Shown piece after piece: positions 54,331 to 64,000 of a DNA stretch of 64,000 nt. Location of the stretch: NCBI RefSeq assembly GCF_001632745.1, contig NZ_LQRT01000004.1:124001-188000 (forward strand), written 5' to 3'. Source of the DNA: Aquimarina aggregata. GTDB taxonomy: Bacteria > Bacteroidota > Bacteroidia > Flavobacteriales > Flavobacteriaceae. The notes under the pieces were generated by a model that saw only the letters and a list, made by a program, of their open reading frames with translations, did no database searches and was not told where the DNA came from. Position numbers and translations under genes: made by a program. How positions within the stretch are numbered: the first letter of the stretch is position 1; the number at the start of each line of letters is the position of its first letter.

Positions 54331-57300
54331 ATTCCATAAATTTTAGAAAGACACTACAACCCAGTAAAGTATTACTAATAGCTAAAAAACGTACAATAAT
54401 CATTTGCCTTTTTTGGATATTTGGAACATCAATCCATGCTCAGGATTTTATTACTACATGGGAAACAACAACTGCAAATGAAATTATTACACTACCCAAT
54501 AGTGGAATGGCTGCAGGTTATAATTTTACTGTAGATTGGGGAGATGGAACACCGATTGAATTAAATGTAAATACTCCCGGAAAACAGCATACATATATAA
54601 CCCCTGGTACTTATACAGTCAGGATTAGCGGGCAATTTGAAGAGTTTGATTTTACTGGTACCCCAACAAGTCCGAGTGCCAACAATTTATTATTTGTTAA
54701 CCAGTGGGGAAATTTAGCCGTATCTAAACTTAATTTTAGTGGTGCAAGCAGATTTCAAATTACAGCAACCGATAATCCAGATTTAACCAATGTAACTTCA
54801 TTTGACAACCTATTTAGTGGTGCCTCTACAGTAAACGCTGATTTATCTGGTTGGATAGTTTCAGGAATTACAAGTATGAACGGAACCTTTCGTGATGCTA
54901 TAGCATTTAATGGAAATGTTAGTACTTGGAATACAAGTGAGGTAACGAGTATGGTAGACACTTTTTCTGGAGCCTCTGCTTTTGATCAAAATATCTCTGG
55001 TTGGAATACTGCTAAAGTAACCGACATGTCAACTATGTTTTTTAACGCCTTAATATTTAATCAAGATATAAGCGGTTGGGTTACTAATGAAGTTCTTAAT
55101 ATGACAGGAATGTTTAACGGTGCTGCTAGATTTAATCAAAATATTGGTGGCTGGAATACAAGTAAAGTAACTAACCTAAGTTTTATGTTTTTTAGAGCTA
55201 CAGCATTTAATGCAACTATTGGTAGTTGGAATACAAGTATGGTAACCGACATGACCTTTATGTTTGCAAGTGCATCAACATTTAATCAAGATATTAGCGG
55301 ATGGATTACTAGTGAAGTGAGGGATATGAGCAGTATGTTTTCTGGTAGTTTAAGGTTTAATCAAAATATTGGAAGTTGGGATACTACTAAAGTAGAAAGA
55401 ATGGCATTTATGTTCGCTAATGCCAGAGCGTTTAATCAAAATATTAGTGGTTGGGATACCGCTAATGTACTTAGTATGTCATTTATGTTTAATAGTGCCA
55501 TTGCATTTAATCAAAGTTTAGCAAATTGGAATATCAGTAAGGTTACATCACTATTCAATACTTTATCAAATACTGGTTTATCTACCTTAAATTATGATGC
55601 GACATTGATAGGATGGGCCAATCAGACAGTACAATCTGGACTTAATTTAGGAGCAAATGGATTGACATACTGTTTAGGAGAAACTGCCCGAAATACACTA
55701 ACAAATGCTCCAAATCTATGGGTAATAACTGATGATGGGTTGGATTGTTCTTCTTTATTTATAACCTCTTGGGAAACCAACACTACAAGTGAAATGATCA
55801 CTTTACCTAATGACAATGGTAATGGATCACTACAATATAATTTTAGTATTGATTGGGGAGATGGCACAGCTATTGAAACCAATGTTACCACTCCTAATAT
55901 GACACATACCTACGCTATACCTGGTGTATACACAGTGACTATTGATGGGCAGTTCGAGAGTTTTGATTTTGAAACGGTTCCTAACAATACTACAAATATC
56001 TTATCTGTAGAACAATGGGGAAACTTGTTAGTATCAAAACTTAACTTCAAAGATGCTATCAATTTTCAAATAAACGACATCAATGCGCCAGACTTATCAA
56101 GAGTAACTTCGTTTGATAACTTGTTTAATGGTGCAACTACAGTAAATGCTGATCTCTCAGGGTGGAATGTCATCACTATCCAAAGTATGAATAGAACTTT
56201 TCTTGGTGCTACAGCTTTTAATGGAAACATTAGTACATGGAATACAGCCAATGTCGAAAGTATGAGTTCTATGTTTAACAATGCTACAACATTCAATCAG
56301 GACATTAGCAATTGGGATACAAGTAATGTTCTAAAAATGGATGCTATGTTCGAAAATGCAATTGTTTTCAATCAAAATATCAGAACATCAGGTACAAGTT
56401 GGGATACAAGCAAAGTGGATGATATGAGCTTTATGTTTAATAATGCTCTTGTATTTAATCGGGATATAAGCAACTGGTCCACAAATACTGTCACCGATAT
56501 GTCAAACATGTTTAACAATGCTCCTGAATTTAATCAAAATATTGGTAGTTGGATTACGGATAATGTAACTGATATGAGTGCCATATTTAATGCAGCAACT
56601 GCATTTAATCAAGATCTTGGTGGTTGGAATATTAGTAAGGTAGCATCAATGTCTGATGCACTTTCTAATTCTGGTTTATCTACACAAAATTATGATGCTA
56701 CATTAATAGGATGGGAAAGTCAAACCGTATTAACTAATGTAATTTTAGGTGCAGATGGATTAACATACTGCTTGGCCGGAAATGAAAGAAACCGATTAAT
56801 CAACAACGATTTATGGACTATTAATGGGGATAGATTGGGGTGCTCATCAATATTAGCCTTTTCCATTTCTAAAACTACAGATGCGATTGAAGGCACTTCA
56901 AACGCTACATTTACGATAAGTATTGATGGAGGAATAATCAACACTACCGGAGCCCCTATTACAGGAACACTTACACTAACAGGTACCGCCACTAATGGCT
57001 CAGATTATACAGATGTAACTACATTTTCTATTCCTAATGGAGATACCAATATTATTGTCACCATTCCGGTAATTGATGATACAGAAGTAGAAGTACTCGA
57101 GACAATTATTGCCACTTTATCTACCACAAATACTGGTAATATAAATGCTACAAATAATACCGCTATTGCAACAATAACAGATGATGATAGTGCATCTTTA
57201 ACTATTTCTATTGGATCTCCTGTAGATGCTATCGAAGGAACTTCTGATGCTACTTTTACTGTTAACTTAGATAACGGTGTGAGTAATAATACCGGTACAT

Positions 57301-59270
57301 CAATTACTGGAACACTTACACTTACAGGTACTGCCACTAACGGAGCAGATTATAGCAATGTGAGTCTGTTCGAAATTCCAAACGGGAGTACTTCCGCAAC
57401 GATAACCATTCCTGTAATTAATGACAATGAGATAGAACCACAAGAAACTATTATTGCCACAATATCTTCACCAAGTCTAGGGACTATAAATACATTGAAC
57501 AATTTTGATACTGCATTCATAACAGATGATGATGCATCGGCACTCTCCTATTCTATTACCAAAACAACAGACGCCATTGAAGGTACTTCTGATGCTTCTT
57601 TCACCGTAAGTATTGATGGAGGAATTGTTAATACTACCGGAATGCCTATCACAGGCATATTTACATTTAGTGGTACTGCTACTAACGGAGTTGATTATAC
57701 CAATGTAACAGGGTTTTCAATTCCAAACGGAAGTGCTAGTGTGATAGTTACCATTCCGATAATCGATGATCTCGCAGTAGAATTACCGGAAACTATCATT
57801 GCCGAAATTTCTAATCCAAGTATAGGAAATATAAATTCTACAAATACTACAGATACTGCGATTATCGCAGACGATGACAGTACATCATTAACTATTTCGA
57901 TTGGATCACCAGTAGATGCTGTCGAAGGTACATCAGATGCTACTTTTATAGTAAGCTTAGACAACGGATTACGCAATGAAACAGGAAGCCCTATTATCGG
58001 ATCGATTACCTATAGCGGTACGGCAATTAATGGTATCGATTATACAAACATAATGGCTTTCTCAATTCCAGATGCAGCTTCTAATGTGATCGTAACTATT
58101 CCTGTCATTGATGACACCTTAGTAGAACCTATAGAAACTATAATTTCAACAATATCTGCACCAAATATTGGAGCAATAAATATTAACAATACTAGCGCCA
58201 TAGCTAATATAATTGATGATGAAAGTACATCGCTCACTATTTCTATTGGATCCCCGATAGATGCGGTAGAAGGGTTTTCTGATGTGAATTTTACGATAAG
58301 CTTAGATAACGGAGTAACCAATCAAACCGGATCTCCTATTACAGGAACGATAGTACTTACAGGAACAGCAAGTAACGGAGTAGATTATACAAACGTAGTG
58401 ACATTCTCAATTCCTGACGGTAGTACTACCCAAACAGTAGTAGTTCCTGTTATTGATGATACCGAAGTAGAACCATTAGAAACTATTATTGCTACAATAT
58501 CATTTCCAAATATCGGATCAATTAATGCATCATCAGCTACCGCAAGTATAACAGATGATGATATTCCACCAAACCCTAATTTGGCTTTATCAAAAATCGG
58601 GAACTATGAAGACTCAAATAATGATGGCGTATTAAATCTAGGAGACCAAATTGTATATACTTTTACTATTGAAAATAATGGTACTGAAACAATTACCAAT
58701 ATTAGGCTTACCGATCCATTACCTGGGATTATTTTGAATGGAGAATCAATTAATCTTGATTCTGGCGAAATTGATAATTCAACATTTACTGCAATATATG
58801 AACTTACCGAAAATGATATTCTTACGGGTAGTGTTATAAATCAGGCTTTTGTAACCGGTATAGATCCATTAAATATGGAAATAATTGACTTTTCTGATGA
58901 TCCAAATAACGATACCAATATTGATGATGACAATGATGGCGATGGTGAAGACCCAACAATTACTGATCTTATTATTGAAGATGAATTGATTGTATATGAA
59001 ATAATTACTCCAAATGGAGATGGATTAAATGATGAATTAAGGATTTCCGGATTAACCAAGTTTCCAAATAATACCATAATCATATATAATCGTTGGGGTG
59101 CTAAAGTCTTTGAAGCAAGCGGCTATGAACAAAAAGGTGTCCCTTTATTTAATGGAATTGCCAAAGGAGAAAAAAAAGTACTCCCAACAGGTTCCTATTT
59201 CTTCACATTACAATATCAAAATACAATTGGCAATTCATCTAGTAAATCTGGGTTTATACACATCAACTAA
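54297..59270 (+). CDS. T9SS type B surface protein with BspA-like and Calx-beta repeats (surface module 2)
   Basis: The product has 1657 residues. A long charged N-terminal region leads into the export segment IIICLFWIFGTSIHAQ (about 34-49). Two homologous halves follow (about 50-485 and 487-855). Each opens with a PKD-like sandwich containing DWGDGT and continues with DUF285/BspA-type leucine-rich units of about 25 residues (consensus FNQDISGWNTSKVTDMSFMF). Next come five Calx-beta domains of about 115 residues (about 857-1423), with DAIEGTSDATFTV and VDYTNV motifs. A DUF11-like sandwich follows (about 1425-1530). The end is a CHU_C/gliding-associated type B sorting domain (ITPNGDGLNDELRISG to the end). 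It is likely an adhesin handled by the PorP/SprF and OmpA genes immediately downstream. Confidence 0.9.
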   Translation: MTKKTLLKHKHNSINFRKTLQPSKVLLIAKKRTIIICLFWIFGTSIHAQDFITTWETTTANEIITLPNSGMAAGYNFTVDWGDGTPIELNVNTPGKQHTYITPGTYTVRISGQFEEFDFTGTPTSPSANNLLFVNQWGNLAVSKLNFSGASRFQITATDNPDLTNVTSFDNLFSGASTVNADLSGWIVSGITSMNGTFRDAIAFNGNVSTWNTSEVTSMVDTFSGASAFDQNISGWNTAKVTDMSTMFFNALIFNQDISGWVTNEVLNMTGMFNGAARFNQNIGGWNTSKVTNLSFMFFRATAFNATIGSWNTSMVTDMTFMFASASTFNQDISGWITSEVRDMSSMFSGSLRFNQNIGSWDTTKVERMAFMFANARAFNQNISGWDTANVLSMSFMFNSAIAFNQSLANWNISKVTSLFNTLSNTGLSTLNYDATLIGWANQTVQSGLNLGANGLTYCLGETARNTLTNAPNLWVITDDGLDCSSLFITSWETNTTSEMITLPNDNGNGSLQYNFSIDWGDGTAIETNVTTPNMTHTYAIPGVYTVTIDGQFESFDFETVPNNTTNILSVEQWGNLLVSKLNFKDAINFQINDINAPDLSRVTSFDNLFNGATTVNADLSGWNVITIQSMNRTFLGATAFNGNISTWNTANVESMSSMFNNATTFNQDISNWDTSNVLKMDAMFENAIVFNQNIRTSGTSWDTSKVDDMSFMFNNALVFNRDISNWSTNTVTDMSNMFNNAPEFNQNIGSWITDNVTDMSAIFNAATAFNQDLGGWNISKVASMSDALSNSGLSTQNYDATLIGWESQTVLTNVILGADGLTYCLAGNERNRLINNDLWTINGDRLGCSSILAFSISKTTDAIEGTSNATFTISIDGGIINTTGAPITGTLTLTGTATNGSDYTDVTTFSIPNGDTNIIVTIPVIDDTEVEVLETIIATLSTTNTGNINATNNTAIATITDDDSASLTISIGSPVDAIEGTSDATFTVNLDNGVSNNTGTSITGTLTLTGTATNGADYSNVSLFEIPNGSTSATITIPVINDNEIEPQETIIATISSPSLGTINTLNNFDTAFITDDDASALSYSITKTTDAIEGTSDASFTVSIDGGIVNTTGMPITGIFTFSGTATNGVDYTNVTGFSIPNGSASVIVTIPIIDDLAVELPETIIAEISNPSIGNINSTNTTDTAIIADDDSTSLTISIGSPVDAVEGTSDATFIVSLDNGLRNETGSPIIGSITYSGTAINGIDYTNIMAFSIPDAASNVIVTIPVIDDTLVEPIETIISTISAPNIGAININNTSAIANIIDDESTSLTISIGSPIDAVEGFSDVNFTISLDNGVTNQTGSPITGTIVLTGTASNGVDYTNVVTFSIPDGSTTQTVVVPVIDDTEVEPLETIIATISFPNIGSINASSATASITDDDIPPNPNLALSKIGNYEDSNNDGVLNLGDQIVYTFTIENNGTETITNIRLTDPLPGIILNGESINLDSGEIDNSTFTAIYELTENDILTGSVINQAFVTGIDPLNMEIIDFSDDPNNDTNIDDDNDGDGEDPTITDLIIEDELIVYEIITPNGDGLNDELRISGLTKFPNNTIIIYNRWGAKVFEASGYEQKGVPLFNGIAKGEKKVLPTGSYFFTLQYQNTIGNSSSKSGFIHIN

Positions 59271-59313
59271 AAAATGACATTACCCCTATATCAATCAACA
59301 AAAATTACCGCTT

Positions 59314-60267
59314 ATGAAAAAACTATTACTTTTTATATCCATAATTACTTGTTCTATTCCTGCTGTATGCTATACACAACAGGATAGTCAATATACGCAA
59401 TACATGTATAACACCATTAGTGTTAACCCTGCCTATGCAGGTAGTAGAGGAATACTTAGTATAATGGGATTATACCGAACTCAATGGGTAGGATTAGATG
59501 GAGCACCAAGTACACAAACTCTTACTTTAAATTCTCCTATAAACGAAAAGAATAAATTAGGAATCGGATTATCCATCATAAATGATGCAATCGGTGCTAC
59601 AAACGAAACAAATTTTAATGCAAGTATTTCTTATACTATTCCTGTATCAAGAATTGGTAAGTTAAATTTTGGTGTAAATGCCGGAGGAAATTTATTAAAT
59701 GTAGACCTCATAACACTAAGAAGATTTAACCCTGATGATTCATTACTTGAAAATAACATTGACAATAAATTTAGCCCTAATGTTGGGGTAGGTTTTTATT
59801 ATCATACAAATCGCTTTTATTTAGGCATCAGTACTCCTAATCTATTAGAAACAAATCATTTCAACAAAGACATCTTATCAAACATTGATAATCAAGTAAG
59901 TGTTTTTGCTAAAGAACGCGTGAATTACTACTTCATAACGGGTCATGTTTTCGAAATAGTCCCCTACATAAAATTTAAGCCGGCAGTATTAGCTAAATAT
60001 ATAGAAGGAAGCCCAATTCAATTTGATGCATCTGCAAACTTTATGTTTAACGAGAAATTTACTATAGGAACAGCTTATCGGTGGAGTAAAGCTGTTAGTG
60101 CTATTGCAGGATTTCAAATTTCAGACAGTTTAATGATAGGGTTTTCGTATGATCGAGAAATCACTGATCTAGGGCAAACACGTTTTAATAATGGATCTTA
60201 TGAAGCCATACTGCGTTTTGAATTAAAAAACAACCATCATCAGTTTCTAACGCCTAGATTCTTTTAA
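59314..60267 (+). CDS. PorP/SprF-family type IX secretion membrane protein (surface module 2)
   Basis: The product has 317 residues and a signal peptide ending AVCYTQQ. The mature start DSQYTQYMYNTISVNPAYAG and the rest of the barrel match the copy at 22078-23022 throughout, including NKFSPNVGVGFYYHTNRFYLG and the terminal TPRFF. It should assist export or surface retention of the type B protein encoded 43 bp upstream. Two PorP copies, each tied to its own adhesin, suggest dedicated secretion partners. Confidence 0.92.
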   Translation: MKKLLLFISIITCSIPAVCYTQQDSQYTQYMYNTISVNPAYAGSRGILSIMGLYRTQWVGLDGAPSTQTLTLNSPINEKNKLGIGLSIINDAIGATNETNFNASISYTIPVSRIGKLNFGVNAGGNLLNVDLITLRRFNPDDSLLENNIDNKFSPNVGVGFYYHTNRFYLGISTPNLLETNHFNKDILSNIDNQVSVFAKERVNYYFITGHVFEIVPYIKFKPAVLAKYIEGSPIQFDASANFMFNEKFTIGTAYRWSKAVSAIAGFQISDSLMIGFSYDREITDLGQTRFNNGSYEAILRFELKNNHHQFLTPRFF

Positions 60268-60283
60268 CAAATTCAATACACCA

Positions 60284-62542
60284 ATGAACAAAGTAATATA
60301 TACCCCACTTATTATTTTTATCACCTCACTTTGGGGAGGTTCAGGAATAGCACAACAAAGAATAGTAAATATCGCTAACAAAATGTTTGATCAACATAAA
60401 TATGTTAGTGCACAAGAAGCTTACCTTAAAGCAGTAGAACGACAATATAAAAATGCAGAAATCTTAAAAAATCTTGGAGATAGTTACTACCTAAATGGAC
60501 AACCTGAAAATGCTGCAAAATGGTACAAAGAATTTATAGAATCTTATGCCGATCAAGTCGAACCCGAGTACTTTTTTAAATATGCTCAATCTCTAAAATC
60601 TATACAGGATTATAACAGTGCCGATAACTATATGGATCAACTACTGTTATCACGACCAGAGGATCAACGGGCCAACCTATTTGATAAGAAAAGAGATTAT
60701 CTTGAACGAGTCGAATATCAATCTGGGCGGTATCAAATAGATAATTTAGCTATTAATTCTAGCTTTACTGATTTTGGAGCAACCTACTATGAAGATGCAA
60801 TTGTATTTAGCTCATCAAGAGATACTTTGCTTTTTAACAAAAGAGTACATAAATGGACCGAGGAGTCTTTCTTAGAGTTGTATCTCACAAAATATGATCC
60901 AGAAAACAATTTATATTCAGATCCTAAACCGTTTTCAAAAGAGTTAAGTACAAGATTTCATGAATCTACTCCTGCATTTACAAATAATGGTAGTACCATA
61001 TACTTTACACGAAACCATGACATTGCCAATAAAAATGAAATGATTCGATTAAAAATATATAGGTCTTACAAAAATGATAATGGTGAGTGGACTATTCCCG
61101 AAGATCTGCCTTTTAATGATAATACCTATTCCACTTCTCACCCATCAATTAGTCCAGATGGGCAAACACTATATTTTTCTTCAGATATGCCCGGAGGATA
61201 TGGGATGTCTGATATTTATTCTATCGCTATCAATAATGACGGGAGCTTTGGTATGCCAATTAATTTGGGTAACCAAATAAATACAGAAGGAAAAGAAACT
61301 TTTCCATTTGTAACACAAGATGAATTGTATTTTTCTTCGGATGGACATCCGGGATTAGGAGGTTTAGATATTTTCGTTACCAAAATCAACACTCCTTTTT
61401 TAGATATTATTAATGTTGGAAGACCTGTAAATAGTCCACAAGATGATTTTTCTTTTGTACTAAACGCTCAAACCGAAAAAGGGTACTTTTCTTCTAATAG
61501 AAGTGACGGAAAAGGTGGTGATGATATTTATAGTGTATTACAATTAAAACCAATTAGGAGTTTTGACCTTACCACAGTTTTAGGTACAATCATAGATAAT
61601 GATAATGACGAAGCCTTAAATGATGCGACCATTACTATCTATGATAATGAAAACAATGTCATACAAGAAAAAGTTTCGGTAGATAATGGTAATTATATCT
61701 TTTCTGATAATGAAAAATTAAAAGATGCATATTTAATTACGGTAAACAAAACCGGATATAAGCCTTATGAACACATTATTTATAAGGAAGAGTTTGCCGA
61801 TGTTTATGAAAAACTTATTAAACTAGAAAAGAATTACGATAAAGATCTTGCTCTAGATAAAGTAAACAAAAGCTCTAATGAACTGGAAAATGTTTTCAAT
61901 TTTGAATTGATAATAGACCCCATACATTTTCAAAATGACCTCACAAATATTTCAAAAAAATCAAAGGATAAATTAGATGAATTAATCCTCTTAATGAAAA
62001 AATATCCAAAAGTATACACCGATATAAAATCATATACTTACGATAACAATAGTGACAATGTAATTGCTCAAAATCAAGCTGAAGCAATTAAACTGTATTT
62101 AATTGACAAAGGAATACCGGAGTACCGATTAAGTGCAAAAGGAGTATCCAAAAACACCATAAAACCAGAAGAAAGACTAAAACTAATGATGGTTGTTCCC
62201 TTACCAATTCACTTTAATTTTAATTCTGAAGAAATACGCCCCGAAGTTGAAACCGGACTAACAAAAGTTATCGAACTAATGAATACGTATCAAAGTATGA
62301 AAATGGAAGTTCACTCGCATGCAGATAGCAGATCAAGTTATTGGTATAACAAACAACTTAGTGTAAAAAGAATGAGAGCTACACTTAATTATATTACAGA
62401 AAAAGGTCGCATTAATTGGCGACGTATACGAGGTAGAGCATATGGAGAGCGTAGATTGTTCAACGATTGTGGAGATGGGGTTCCTTGTTCAGAAGAAGAG
62501 CACCAAAAAAATAGACGAAGTGAGTTCATCATTGTCAAATAA
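60284..62542 (+). CDS. OmpA-family protein with TPR, PD40 and two OmpA-like domains (surface module 2)
   Basis: The product has 752 residues and an N-terminal signal segment ending SGIAQQ. TPR-like helices (about 25-130) are followed by WD40/TolB-like repeats (about 150-420, with YFSSDMPGGYGMSDIY), then a carboxypeptidase-regulatory-like sandwich (about 430-515). Unlike the module 1 relative, the C-terminal part contains two OmpA-like segments. The first (about 540-635) lacks the usual arginine/aspartate peptidoglycan-binding residues, while the second (about 640-752, with EVHSHADSRSSYWYNKQLS and GRAYGERR) is intact. It probably anchors the PorP/adhesin complex to peptidoglycan. It is 16 bp downstream of porP in the same operon. 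Confidence 0.87.
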   Translation: MNKVIYTPLIIFITSLWGGSGIAQQRIVNIANKMFDQHKYVSAQEAYLKAVERQYKNAEILKNLGDSYYLNGQPENAAKWYKEFIESYADQVEPEYFFKYAQSLKSIQDYNSADNYMDQLLLSRPEDQRANLFDKKRDYLERVEYQSGRYQIDNLAINSSFTDFGATYYEDAIVFSSSRDTLLFNKRVHKWTEESFLELYLTKYDPENNLYSDPKPFSKELSTRFHESTPAFTNNGSTIYFTRNHDIANKNEMIRLKIYRSYKNDNGEWTIPEDLPFNDNTYSTSHPSISPDGQTLYFSSDMPGGYGMSDIYSIAINNDGSFGMPINLGNQINTEGKETFPFVTQDELYFSSDGHPGLGGLDIFVTKINTPFLDIINVGRPVNSPQDDFSFVLNAQTEKGYFSSNRSDGKGGDDIYSVLQLKPIRSFDLTTVLGTIIDNDNDEALNDATITIYDNENNVIQEKVSVDNGNYIFSDNEKLKDAYLITVNKTGYKPYEHIIYKEEFADVYEKLIKLEKNYDKDLALDKVNKSSNELENVFNFELIIDPIHFQNDLTNISKKSKDKLDELILLMKKYPKVYTDIKSYTYDNNSDNVIAQNQAEAIKLYLIDKGIPEYRLSAKGVSKNTIKPEERLKLMMVVPLPIHFNFNSEEIRPEVETGLTKVIELMNTYQSMKMEVHSHADSRSSYWYNKQLSVKRMRATLNYITEKGRINWRRIRGRAYGERRLFNDCGDGVPCSEEEHQKNRRSEFIIVK

Positions 62543-62714
62543 TACGATCTAAAAACCAATAGAACACTAAATTAAAGAATAAGCAAAAGTAATACACTTT
62601 TACTTTCAGTATAGATCATTCACAAATTTTATACTAGTATCATAAAACAGAATATCATGTATGAAATACTAGTAGTATATAACTATTTTTTCTAACTAAC
62701 CAACCCCCTAAAAA

Positions 62715-64000
62715 ATGAAAAAAAATTACTTAAAACCTTTTATTCTATCAATACTTATAGGGCTATTGATAAATCACATAAAGGCAAGCCCCGAACACCC
62801 TATACATGAAGAAGATTCTATTGGATTTATAATTGAAAATACATTTAATCCAAAAAACACAAAGCGGTATACTAATAATGATACTATAAGTGACTTCTTT
62901 TTTAGCAAAAAGTTAAACAACCATCAGAAAACTAAACATTATGAAAACACAAAAACATCTAATCTAACTACTAATTGTTCAGAGACTATATGGTTAGAAA
63001 AATTTAATTTAAACAACGGAACAACATCTGATTCTGGATCCACAGCTTGGACTACTCAAAATACAAGTTCTGGTAATTTTCATGTAAGAGACAATAGATT
63101 TAAAGTTAATAATACAGGAAAGAATAACAAAGGAATATGGACTTCTGAATCAATTGATATTACTGGTAAAGACAATGTGAGCATTTCTGTTCATTTGCAT
63201 AGTACAGGTGGTTTAGAAAACTCTGGCGAAAGTCTAGATTTTATTGATCTTTATTATAGACTAAATGGAGGTCAAAGAATTCTTTTTAGTGAAAATTCGG
63301 GATCTATAAATGGTAATAGTGCTTCTGGTAAGGTCGTTTCTATAGGTTCATTGAATGGAAATAGTCTACAAATTATAATCAAATCAAGGACTACAGCGTC
63401 TGATGAATTTTATTATTTTGATCATGTTAAAGTAACGGGAAAAGGAAACATTAATGCTTCGGCTTCAGTAGATGATATACTTACTTGCAAAAATCAATCC
63501 GTAACTATTACAGGAGCACCTTCTGCAAATAATGTAACTTATTCATGGACAGGACCCAATAATTTTTCTGCAAATACAAGGGTAATAAATGTAAATGAGC
63601 CTGGGGATTACAGATTAAAAGTGACCAATAATCAAGGTTGTAAAGGGTTTGCAACAGCAACTGTAAAACGAAATATCCGAAAACCTAATATATCAGCTTC
63701 AGTCAATGGTACTTTAAGCTGCTCGATATCTTCAGTTATATTATCAGGTAACTCTACTACCCCAAATGTGATTTACAACTGGTCAGGACCTAACGGCTTT
63801 AGTTCAACGATACAAAATCCTACGGTAAATGAAGCAGGAACCTATGTATTACAGGTAACTGATCCGGATAGTGAGTGTACCTCTTCGTATATAATTAATG
63901 TACTAAACTCTGATAGTACAGAAAATGTTCTTTGGTTAGAAAAATTCAATTTACCCAATGGCACAACCTCCGACACAGGTACAACAAGCTGGTCTTCCCA
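62715..64000 (+). CDS. Large surface protein, 5' part, cut by window end
   Basis: The frame is open from the ATG at 62715 to the end of the window, giving 428 residues with the rest outside. A signal peptide ends near NHIKASP. After a polar linker, a domain opening TIWLEKFNLNNGTTSDSGST (about 93-250) looks like a jelly-roll/sandwich module. PKD/Ig-like units with SWTGPNNFSA and NWSGPNGFSS follow (about 255-400), typical of Bacteroidota surface proteins. A second copy of the first module begins at 63933, 942 bp later (314 codons). Its leader, AACCCCC then ATG and CTTAAAACC, resembles that of the gene at 54297. A type B sorting domain outside the window is expected but unseen. Confidence 0.8.
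   Translation, partial: MKKNYLKPFILSILIGLLINHIKASPEHPIHEEDSIGFIIENTFNPKNTKRYTNNDTISDFFFSKKLNNHQKTKHYENTKTSNLTTNCSETIWLEKFNLNNGTTSDSGSTAWTTQNTSSGNFHVRDNRFKVNNTGKNNKGIWTSESIDITGKDNVSISVHLHSTGGLENSGESLDFIDLYYRLNGGQRILFSENSGSINGNSASGKVVSIGSLNGNSLQIIIKSRTTASDEFYYFDHVKVTGKGNINASASVDDILTCKNQSVTITGAPSANNVTYSWTGPNNFSANTRVINVNEPGDYRLKVTNNQGCKGFATATVKRNIRKPNISASVNGTLSCSISSVILSGNSTTPNVIYNWSGPNGFSSTIQNPTVNEAGTYVLQVTDPDSECTSSYIINVLNSDSTENVLWLEKFNLPNGTTSDTGTTSWSS

Overview
The window reads as chromosome of a marine Bacteroidota, most likely a Flavobacteriaceae member (Aquimarina-like is a guess from overall flavour). The grounds are the low GC, the absence of obvious Shine-Dalgarno sites, -7 promoter elements of the TAnnTTTG type, type IX secretion (T9SS) C-terminal sorting domains of types A and B, PorP/SprF proteins and SprB-like giant adhesins. 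No tRNA, rRNA, CRISPR array, transposase or phage gene was recognised.

Layout. 1-7.1 kb: the 3' end of a PLP-dependent threonine/serine dehydratase or racemase, a long AhpD-like protein, a BlaI-type repressor with an M56 sensor peptidase carrying a long 28-residue repeat tail, and a secreted GH16 glycanase. 7.2-15.3 kb: nitrogen assimilation (gltD and gltB on the minus strand, divergent from a PII gene and amt). 15.4-20 kb: a small membrane protein, a secreted trypsin-like protease and mnmE. 20-29.2 kb (minus): surface module 1, a 2026-aa type B adhesin, PorP/SprF and an OmpA-family protein. 29.5-36.2 kb (minus): a run holding arginine decarboxylase, agmatinase and a deoxyhypusine-synthase-like enzyme (a polyamine pathway), then a small acidic protein, a VOC protein, a fused protease-like/RimK ATP-grasp protein and a SET-domain protein. 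36.9-39.2 kb: an acyl-CoA oxidase/dehydrogenase.

39.3-52.9 kb looks like a metal (probably zinc) limitation locus. It holds a histidine-heptad lipoprotein, a small Cys/His protein, a gene broken by one in-frame TAA, a degenerate beta-carbonic-anhydrase-like protein, a DUF5916 outer-membrane protein, a DUF6702 protein, HupE/UreJ, a DUF5829-like lipoprotein, a COG0523 GTPase, a 5'-nucleotidase split over two genes, an FtsX-type ABC transporter with a DUF3299-like partner, MerC and FolE. A perfect 16-3-16 palindrome sits in the divergent ABC/merC promoter. The zinc assignment is inferred from gene content.

52.9-64 kb: surface module 2 (a 1657-aa BspA/Calx-beta adhesin, PorP/SprF, an OmpA-family protein) followed by the 5' part of another large surface protein. 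The module is preceded by about 1.4 kb without long genes, in which the leader and start-codon region of the adhesin gene is repeated in decayed form at about 300-bp spacing.
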